Part shown: in pieces, positions 58,733-64,000 of the stretch
How the letters are laid out: each line of letters opens with the position of its first letter
Position numbering within the stretch: the first letter of the stretch is position 1
Source: Paenibacillus beijingensis
Lineage (GTDB): Bacteria; Bacillota; Bacilli; Paenibacillales; Paenibacillaceae
Direction of reading: 5' to 3'
NCBI RefSeq assembly: GCF_000961095.1
Contig: NZ_CP011058.1
Coordinates: forward strand, 3,933,501 to 3,997,500
Length of the DNA stretch: 64,000 bases
Translations under genes and position numbers: made by a program
The notes under the pieces: model-generated
What the model saw: only the letters and a program-made list of their open reading frames with translations
Told to the model about the DNA's origin: nothing
Database searches by the model: none

Positions 58733-59770
58733 ATGAAGCGTTACGACGTCATTGTTATCGGGTCGGGGCAAGCCGGACTTGCCGCGGGATATTATTTAAT
58801 GAAAAAAGGGGTATCGTTCGTACTTTTGGATAAAGGAAGCGAAGCCGGAGAGGTGTGGAGAAACCGCTATGACAGTTTGGTTCTTTTCACCCCAAGGTTT
58901 TACAGTTCCATGCCCGGAATGCCCTTAAACGGCGAACCAGGCAGTTATGCGGCAAAGAATGAAATCGCTGAATACCTTAAAACATATGCCGAACAATTTG
59001 CATTGCCGATTCATTACGATACGGAAGTATTATCGTTAAAGAAAACGGCGAATCGGTTTCTTGTTGAAACGAATCAAGGTCGGTATGAATCCAAAAAGGT
59101 CATTATCGCCACAGGTCCGTTTCAAAAGCCGTACATCCCTTCTATTTCAGCCGGTTTGCCAAAGGGAATCAAGCAGATCCATACCGCTCATTACCGAAAT
59201 GAAGCTGACCTTCAAGATGGTTCGGTGCTCGTGATCGGAGCAGGAAATTCAGGCGCGCAGATTGCCGTTGAGTTAGCCCAAGACAGAGACGTTTATTTGT
59301 CGGTAGGGCACACAATAAAATATATGCCGTTGATGCTTTTGGGCAAAAGTATTTTTTGGTGGTTTCGTGAGTTAGGCGTTATGAAAGCAAACCTTAATTC
59401 TGCAATGGGCAAATTCATAAGCCGGCAACCGGATCCCATATTCGGCTTTGATCTGAAGAACATGATTCGTGAGGGCAACATACAACTGAAAGCCAGAACA
59501 AAAGCCGTGACAGGCGATTCGATCATGTTTGAGGACAATTCCTTGCTTCAAGTTCAAAATATCGTGTGGGCGACCGGTTTTCATTCCGATTACAGCTGGA
59601 TCCAAATACCCGGCGTTATCAACGGACAAGGAAAGCCGATTCATGAAAGAGGAATCAGTCCGGTTTCGGGCATCTATTTTGTCGGTTTGCCATGGCAATA
59701 CCGAAGAGGTTCAGCACTTATTGGCGGTGTCGGCCAAGACGCAGAATTTATCGTAAATCGTCTAATTTAA
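58733..59770 (+). CDS. czcO: FAD-dependent oxidoreductase CzcO
   Basis: A flavin monooxygenase-like protein of 345 residues, counterpart of B. subtilis CzcO/TrkA, cotranscribed with czcD. FAD-binding GSGQAGLAAGYYL (about 11-24) and NAD(P)H-binding GAGNSGAQIAVEL (about 168-180) are clear, with the ATGF-type motif IVWATGFHSDYSW near the end. Its biochemical role in metal resistance is unsettled. ATG 58733 follows GGGGGAAG; the gap to czcD is 15 bp. Confidence 0.88.
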   Translation: MKRYDVIVIGSGQAGLAAGYYLMKKGVSFVLLDKGSEAGEVWRNRYDSLVLFTPRFYSSMPGMPLNGEPGSYAAKNEIAEYLKTYAEQFALPIHYDTEVLSLKKTANRFLVETNQGRYESKKVIIATGPFQKPYIPSISAGLPKGIKQIHTAHYRNEADLQDGSVLVIGAGNSGAQIAVELAQDRDVYLSVGHTIKYMPLMLLGKSIFWWFRELGVMKANLNSAMGKFISRQPDPIFGFDLKNMIREGNIQLKARTKAVTGDSIMFEDNSLLQVQNIVWATGFHSDYSWIQIPGVINGQGKPIHERGISPVSGIYFVGLPWQYRRGSALIGGVGQDAEFIVNRLI

Positions 59771-59839
59771 AAAAACGCCCCAGCTATTATCTGGGAATTG
59801 AATGGATGGTTTCGAGCAGATGTCGGCAAAAAGTAAACA

Positions 59840-59875
59840 AACCGGTCAAGGGCAGTTCCTTGACCGGTTCATTTT
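59840..59875 (+). terminator. Intrinsic terminator after czcO
   Basis: A perfect 12-bp stem (AACCGGTCAAGG with CCTTGACCGGTT), 6-nt loop, then CATTTTT. It is nearly identical to the hairpin at 18391-18420. Confidence 0.85.
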
Positions 59876-59912
59876 TGATTATTGATGCTGAGCTTCCGGG
59901 ACAGCCTCTAAT

Positions 59913-61061
59913 TCAAGCCTTGGAAGCCGAGAGGACGAAGCTTTCTTCGACGAGGTGAACGCGGTCGATCGTGCCGCCGCCGAGGCATACGTCGCCGTCG
60001 TAGAATACGACCGCTTGTCCCGGCGTGACCGCCTTCTGCGGCTTGTCGAATACGACTTCCGCGCCGCCGCTGCCGTCCAGCGTAACTGTTACGCCCTGAT
60101 CGGGCTGACGGTAACGGAATTTGGCGGTGCAGCGCACGGGACCTTGCGGCCGCTCAGGGGCGATCCAATTGACTCCTGCGGCAGTGAGGCCGCGCGAGTA
60201 CAGCCGCGGATGGTCCTCGCCTTGAACGACATACAGGATGTTGCGCTCCAAATCTTTGTCGGCGACGAACCACGGCTGCCCCGTACCGGATCCGCCGATG
60301 CCGAGTCCTTGACGCTGGCCGAGCGTGTAGTACATGAGGCCGTCGTGACGACCCTTCGTATCGCCCGTCCGCAGGTCGACCATCGGTCCGGGCTGTGCGG
60401 GAAGGTATCCGCTCAGGAATTGCTTGAAATTCCGTTCGCCGATAAAGCAGACGCCGGTGCTGTCTTTTTTGCGGGCGGTAGCAAGTCCGTTCTCTTCGGC
60501 AATGCGCCGCACTTCCGACTTCGGCAGATGGCCGATCGGGAACATCGCTTTGGACAGCTGCTTTTGGTTCAAAGCGGACAGAAAATAAGTTTGGTCCTTT
60601 CCGGGATCGACGCCGCGCAGCAGCTTCGTTTCACCGCTGTCATCGCGCACGACGCGGGCGTAGTGGCCTGTGGCCAGGTAATCGGCCCCGAGTCCGAGCG
60701 CTTTTTGCAGAAAATCGCCGAACTTGATCTCGCGGTTGCACATCACATCCGGATTCGGCGTGCGGCCGCGCTTGTATTCATCAAGAAAGTAGGTGAACAC
60801 TTTCTCGTAATAAGCTTGCTCGAAGTTAACCGTATAGTAGGGAATGCCGATCTGCTCGCAGACGCGGCGGACGTCCTCAGCGTCTTCATCCGCGCTGCAC
60901 ACGCCGTTCTCATCGGTCTCGTCCCAGTTTTTCATAAAAATCCCGATCACATCGTAGCCTTGCTGCTTCAGCAGCAGAGCGGTTACGGAGGAATCGACCC
61001 CGCCGGACATGCCGACGACGACGCGGGTTTGCGAGTTGTCCGCGCTTGCGGAATCATTCAT
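59913..61061 (-). CDS. mnmA: tRNA 2-thiouridylase MnmA
   Basis: Adds sulfur to U34 of Lys, Glu and Gln tRNAs using persulfide from a cysteine desulfurase. The 382-residue protein has the PP-loop GMSGGVDSSV and catalytic cysteines in PDVMCNREIKF and TGVCFIGERNF, plus a C-terminal beta-barrel. ATG at 61061 (M-N-D-S-A-S) follows AAGGTGGTGA on the minus strand; the frame continues 17 codons upstream without a Shine-Dalgarno. It is divergent from cymR-iscS, whose product IscS is the expected sulfur donor. Confidence 0.95.
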   Translation of the reverse strand: MNDSASADNSQTRVVVGMSGGVDSSVTALLLKQQGYDVIGIFMKNWDETDENGVCSADEDAEDVRRVCEQIGIPYYTVNFEQAYYEKVFTYFLDEYKRGRTPNPDVMCNREIKFGDFLQKALGLGADYLATGHYARVVRDDSGETKLLRGVDPGKDQTYFLSALNQKQLSKAMFPIGHLPKSEVRRIAEENGLATARKKDSTGVCFIGERNFKQFLSGYLPAQPGPMVDLRTGDTKGRHDGLMYYTLGQRQGLGIGGSGTGQPWFVADKDLERNILYVVQGEDHPRLYSRGLTAAGVNWIAPERPQGPVRCTAKFRYRQPDQGVTVTLDGSGGAEVVFDKPQKAVTPGQAVVFYDGDVCLGGGTIDRVHLVEESFVLSASKA

Positions 61062-61134
61062 TGCACAGTCACCACCTTCAAAATCATCCATTAACGGCAA
61101 ATCGTCCTTCAAAAAAATGGACGGCCGTTACCTC

Positions 61135-61140
61135 ATTGTA
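61135..61140 (-). promoter_or_regulatory. Extended -10 promoter of mnmA
   Basis: The minus strand reads TGG-TACAAT, an extended -10 box, 74 bp before the chosen start. No good -35 is visible. Confidence 0.45.
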
Positions 61141-61232
61141 CCATAGCTATGCCCGTTTTACCGAGCAATTCTACAGCCGAAGCGCACATTTGTCACGAAA
61201 ATGTTAACGATTTTTAACACGGCGCGCTTTGA

Positions 61233-61266
61233 ATATGTTAACATATCTGTGATATGGGAATACCAT
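61233..61266 (+). promoter_or_regulatory. cymR promoter overlapped by a perfect palindrome
   Basis: TTAACA (61238-61243), 17 bp, TACCAT (61261-61266). The perfect 14-bp palindrome ATATGTTAACATAT (61233-61246) covers the -35 box. A second palindrome, ATACAATTGTAT, is at 61304-61315. Both are candidate operators. Confidence 0.55.
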
Positions 61267-61348
61267 GATTTAACTAGCACAGCGAAAATAAAGGCAGAAT
61301 ACAATACAATTGTATGCGGACCAGAACATTTGGAAAGAGGGGCCCACT

Positions 61349-61768
61349 ATGAAGATATCGACGAAAGGCCGTTACGGTCTCACAATTATGATGGAACTTG
61401 CAGCCCGTTTCGGAGAAGGGCCGATCTCACTTAAGAGCATCGCGGAAAAAAATCAGCTGTCGGAACATTACTTGGAACAATTGATCGCTCCGCTGCGCAA
61501 CGCGGGTCTTGTGAAGAGCATCCGCGGCGCTTACGGCGGTTACATTTTGTCTAAAGAACCGGATACGATTACATCCGGCGATGTGATCCGGATATTGGAA
61601 GGGCCGATATCGCCGGTCGATTTCACGGAGGAAGACGACCCGGCCAAGCGCGATTTGTGGCTGCGAATCCGCGACAGCATCGCGGAAGTGCTTGATTCGA
61701 CGACGCTTTCGGACCTGATTTCGTTCAAGGATGAGAACCATATCGACAGCTACATGTTTTATATTTAA
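61349..61768 (+). CDS. cymR: Rrf2-family regulator CymR
   Basis: The 139-residue Rrf2/IscR-type regulator; in B. subtilis CymR represses cysteine and sulfur-metabolism genes together with CysK. It has an N-terminal winged helix (KGRYGLTIMMELAARFGEGP, then LSEHYLEQLIAPLRNAGLVK) and GAYGGYILSKEP in the wing. There are no cysteines for an Fe-S cluster, as expected for CymR rather than IscR. ATG 61349 follows AAAGAGG. It is followed by iscS. Confidence 0.9.
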   Translation: MKISTKGRYGLTIMMELAARFGEGPISLKSIAEKNQLSEHYLEQLIAPLRNAGLVKSIRGAYGGYILSKEPDTITSGDVIRILEGPISPVDFTEEDDPAKRDLWLRIRDSIAEVLDSTTLSDLISFKDENHIDSYMFYI

Positions 61769-61827
61769 TCGTGCGGTGACAGCCGCGCTTAAGCGGCTGG
61801 CGGTTCACCTCATTTTAAACGGGCGGG

Positions 61828-62985
61828 ATGAGAATGGAAAGATTTTATTTTGACCATGCGGCGACAACGCCGCTCCATCCGGAAGCAGCAGCGGCGATGC
61901 TGGACGTGATGCAGGGGCCTCCCGGCAATGCGTCCAGCATTCACTCGTTTGGGCGCGAAGCGCGGCGGGTCGTCAACGCTGCAAGGGAGCGCATCGCCGG
62001 CACGCTGGGCTGCCGGCCGGACGAGGTCATTTTTACCTCGGGCGGCACCGAAAGCAACAACACGGCATTGACCGGCGTTATGGCGGCGCTTCGCCGGTCG
62101 GGCAAGAACCATATCGTCACAACGGCCATCGAGCATCACGCCGTTCTGAATGTATGCGAGAAGCTGGAGCGGGAAGGCGTCAAAGTGACATATGTTCCGG
62201 TCGATAGCGCGGGACGGGTATCGGCCGATGATATCGCTGGCGCAATCGGTCCGGATACGGGAGTGGTCAGCGTCATGTACGGCAATAACGAAACCGGCAC
62301 GATCCAGCCGATTGAGGAAATCGGCCTTGCCGCCGAAGCGGCGGGCGTGCTGCTGCACGTCGACGCGGTGCAGGCATACGGCAAGGTGGCGATCGACCTG
62401 CAGCAGCTCCCGGTCCACATGCTTACCGTTTCCTCGCATAAAATTAACGGTCCGCAAGGGATCGGCGCGCTTTATGTTAAGAAGGGAACGCCTTATTATC
62501 CGCTGCTGTTCGGCGGCTTGCAGGAGCGCAAGCGCCGGGGCGGTACCGAAAATGTGGCCGGCATTGCAGGCTTCGGAAAGGCGGCCGAAATTTGCGCTGC
62601 CGAGCTTGAAAGCCGGAAACTTTTGTGGGACAAGCTTCGTCTTTATTGGATAGAGAGGATGCGCCGGGCTGCGGGGGACGATATTTCGATAAACGGGCAT
62701 GAGCTTTACCGGCTGCCGCATATCGTGAACATCAGTTTTACGGGAATCGATACCGAGAGCATGCTGATGAATTTGGATTTGGCCGGTATCGCCGCTTCCG
62801 GCGGTTCCGCATGCACGGCGGGAGCGCTCGAGCCGTCGCACGTGCTGCGCGCGATGGGGGTGCCTGATTCGTTATTGCAATCGGCTGTAAGGTTCAGCTT
62901 CGGTTTGGGGAATACTTTGGAAGAACTGGAGCAAGCGGCTGGGAAAGTTGAAACTTTTCTGCGGCGCGTTCGTACTACAAAGTAG
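61828..62985 (+). CDS. iscS: Cysteine desulfurase (IscS/YrvO)
   Basis: A PLP enzyme that takes sulfur from cysteine. The 385-residue protein has FDHAATTPLHPEA at the N-terminus, the PLP lysine in SSHKINGPQG and the catalytic cysteine in SGGSACTAG. The cymR-yrvO-trmU order of B. subtilis suggests it serves MnmA. ATG 61828 or 61834 (M-E-R-F-Y-F) may be the start; the Shine-Dalgarno (GGGCGGG) is poor for both. Confidence 0.94.
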   Translation: MRMERFYFDHAATTPLHPEAAAAMLDVMQGPPGNASSIHSFGREARRVVNAARERIAGTLGCRPDEVIFTSGGTESNNTALTGVMAALRRSGKNHIVTTAIEHHAVLNVCEKLEREGVKVTYVPVDSAGRVSADDIAGAIGPDTGVVSVMYGNNETGTIQPIEEIGLAAEAAGVLLHVDAVQAYGKVAIDLQQLPVHMLTVSSHKINGPQGIGALYVKKGTPYYPLLFGGLQERKRRGGTENVAGIAGFGKAAEICAAELESRKLLWDKLRLYWIERMRRAAGDDISINGHELYRLPHIVNISFTGIDTESMLMNLDLAGIAASGGSACTAGALEPSHVLRAMGVPDSLLQSAVRFSFGLGNTLEELEQAAGKVETFLRRVRTTK

Positions 62986-63001
62986 GAGGCCTTGGCGTAA
63001 A

Positions 63002-63532
63002 GTGATTAAGCTGCAGCAGATGATTGGCCTGCCTGTAATCGATTCCCGCAAGGGAAAGCGGCTTGGAACGGTAAAAGACGCCTGGTTTGACGAACACTGG
63101 CTGCTTCGGGGCATTGTGATGGAAGCTCGGGGCTGGTTTTCGAAATTCGTGCGTGCGGTCCTGTGGGACGATGTGCTGACATGCGGCGAAGACGCCGTAT
63201 TCATTATCGGTGCAGGAAGTATCCGCAGCATGAGAATGACCGAAATACAGCGCTCTTTTCAGAGCGGATGCATCCGGTTGAAAGATTTGCCGGTCGTAAC
63301 GATTGAAGGAATTCAACTTGGCCGGGTATCGGATGTTTATTTTGACCCTTACAGGGGTACACAGATAGTAGGTTACGAATTAACGGACGGATTTGTAGCG
63401 GATTTGATGGAAGGCCGTAAATGGCTGCGGGCTCCGGAAGATCCGGACGTATTTATGCTAGGCGAAGATGCGATTATCGTGCCGGCCATGAACGAGGCCG
63501 ACTTGGAGCCCGTCGCAGCTTCCGATCCGTAA
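63002..63532 (+). CDS. Two-domain PRC-barrel protein (YrrD-like)
   Basis: A 176-residue protein with two PRC-barrel domains (about 1-75, KLQQMIGLPVIDSRKGKRLG, and 85-165, RLKDLPVVTIEGIQLGRVSD). PRC-barrels occur in RimM and sporulation-associated small proteins; B. subtilis yrrD occupies the same neighbourhood. Start GTG 63002, 12 bp after AGGAGG and 16 bp after iscS. Confidence 0.8.
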   Translation: MIKLQQMIGLPVIDSRKGKRLGTVKDAWFDEHWLLRGIVMEARGWFSKFVRAVLWDDVLTCGEDAVFIIGAGSIRSMRMTEIQRSFQSGCIRLKDLPVVTIEGIQLGRVSDVYFDPYRGTQIVGYELTDGFVADLMEGRKWLRAPEDPDVFMLGEDAIIVPAMNEADLEPVAASDP

Positions 63533-63546
63533 GATAGGGAGAATGT

Positions 63547-63753
63547 ATGATGATGAGATGTCCCAACTGCAACTCGAAAGATATCGGCAAGATCGGTTCC
63601 CACCAATTTTACTGCTGGGGCTGCTTTATTGAATTGACCGTCAACGGCGAGAAAATGTCCGTTTACCAAGTCGAAGAAGACGGAACGCTCAGCTCGCTCG
63701 ACGATTTGTTCTTTGAGGAAGACATCGCGCAGCCGGAAATGCACGCGAACTAA
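63547..63753 (+). CDS. Small zinc-ribbon protein
   Basis: 68 residues or slightly fewer (ATG 63547, 63550 or 63553 after TAGGGAG). CPNC (near residue 5) and CWGC (near residue 23) form a four-cysteine zinc ribbon (RCPNCNSKDIGKIGSHQFYC). The C-terminal half is acidic. Function unknown; conserved beside yrrD-like genes as far as I recall. Confidence 0.72.
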   Translation: MMMRCPNCNSKDIGKIGSHQFYCWGCFIELTVNGEKMSVYQVEEDGTLSSLDDLFFEEDIAQPEMHAN

Positions 63754-63763
63754 AGAAGCATGC

Positions 63764-63814
63764 AAGAGCCGCTTAGGAGGTATCCGTACCTTTGGAAGCG
63801 GCTCTTGTTGTTTT
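63764..63814 (+). terminator. Intrinsic terminator after the zinc-ribbon gene
   Basis: AAGAGCCGCTT pairs with AAGCGGCTCTT, with a nested GGTA/TACC hairpin, then GTTGTTTTG. Confidence 0.75.
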
Positions 63815-63855
63815 GTCCGTTTCTCGCTCGCCCCTTCAAGGGATGATTCCCCCAG

Positions 63856-63891
63856 GTTGTACATATACTGTCATTGTACGGGCTGTACAAC
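63856..63891 (+). promoter_or_regulatory. Inverted repeat upstream of the last gene
   Basis: GTTGTACA (63856-63863) and TGTACAAC (63884-63891) are perfect inverted 8-bp arms 20 bp apart, with a third TTGTAC (63874-63879) between them. Possible operator or promoter region. Confidence 0.4.
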
Positions 63892-63935
63892 TTCAACCAA
63901 CCGGACACGTTTGCCCGGGCCGCGGAGGGAAAGGG

Positions 63936-64000
63936 ATGGAGCGGTTCACGCATAATCGCCTGCTGATGGCGTTTGCATATATCATACTCGGACTATTGTC
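63936..64000 (+). CDS. Start of a membrane protein, probably AI-2E family transporter (3' partial)
   Basis: ATG 63936 after GGAGGGAAAGGG begins MERFTHNRLLMAFAYIILGL and runs off the window. The N-terminus is a likely membrane helix. In B. subtilis the AI-2E/YrrI transporter follows this neighbourhood, which is the only basis for the family name. Confidence 0.5.
   Translation, partial: MERFTHNRLLMAFAYIILGLL

Noticed and set aside
59955..61094. A 379-codon plus-strand frame opposite mnmA
   Set aside because: mnmA on the minus strand has all family motifs; the plus frame is its mirror.

Overview
The window comes from an endospore-forming member of the Bacillales, most likely Paenibacillaceae (Paenibacillus or a close relative). 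The evidence is the density of sporulation genes (spoIVFA, spoIVFB, spo0B, bofC, safA-like, spoVB, a SpoIID-like protein), an L27 protein with a Prp cleavage extension, a cymR-iscS-mnmA cluster, a T-box in front of hisS-aspS, and an RNase E/G homologue, which Bacillus subtilis lacks. Base composition is moderately GC-rich. I see no rRNA, tRNA or CRISPR array.

Layout. 1-9.6 kb: cell shape and division (minC, minD, rodA), the SpoIVF proteolytic switch, rng, the L21-Prp-L27 ribosomal cluster, spo0B and obgE. 9.7-14.8 kb: a lipoprotein, then pheB-hom-thrB-pheA ending in a gutted ilvE. 15-18.2 kb: a LysM spore-coat protein with a 16-copy 13-residue repeat, and bofC. 18.2-20.9 kb: an accessory island with a relA-like fragment and a decayed IS200/IS605 element that keeps an intact tnpB. 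21-28.9 kb: ruvCAB, a DCC protein, a SpoIID-like protein, queA-tgt-yajC. 29-33.5 kb: WYL regulator/SDR pair and membrane proteins. 33.5-46.3 kb: spoVB, comN-like, secDF, a CDF-like protein, recJ, apt, relA, dtd and a hemZ pseudogene. 46.5-54 kb: T-box-hisS-aspS-tcdA, adenosine deaminase, rarA. 54-64 kb: mntH with an MntR-like operator, a CNNM/CorC protein, czcD-czcO with an ArsR-type operator, mnmA divergent from cymR-iscS, a PRC-barrel protein and a small zinc-ribbon protein.

Most genes lie on the + strand in short operons separated by intrinsic terminators. Functional groups are visible: SpoIVFB, SpoIVFA and BofC belong to the pro-sigma-K checkpoint; Prp matures the L27 encoded next to it; IscS and MnmA build 2-thiouridine in tRNA; CzcD and CzcO form the metal-efflux operon known from B. 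subtilis.

The least explained material lies between genes. Three copies of a modular, foldable element (about 117-176 bp) have conserved outer arms around a different inner hairpin in each copy (10.4, 44.5 and 48.4 kb). A second family of short tandem hairpin repeats sits directly against the Shine-Dalgarno sequence of three unrelated genes (ruvB, the SpoIID-like gene and the CDF-like gene). These two families are the best candidates for undescribed systems here. Gene decay is also notable: ilvE and hemZ are deleted internally, tnpA is broken, and a 69-bp relA-like fragment differs from the resident relA only at synonymous positions.
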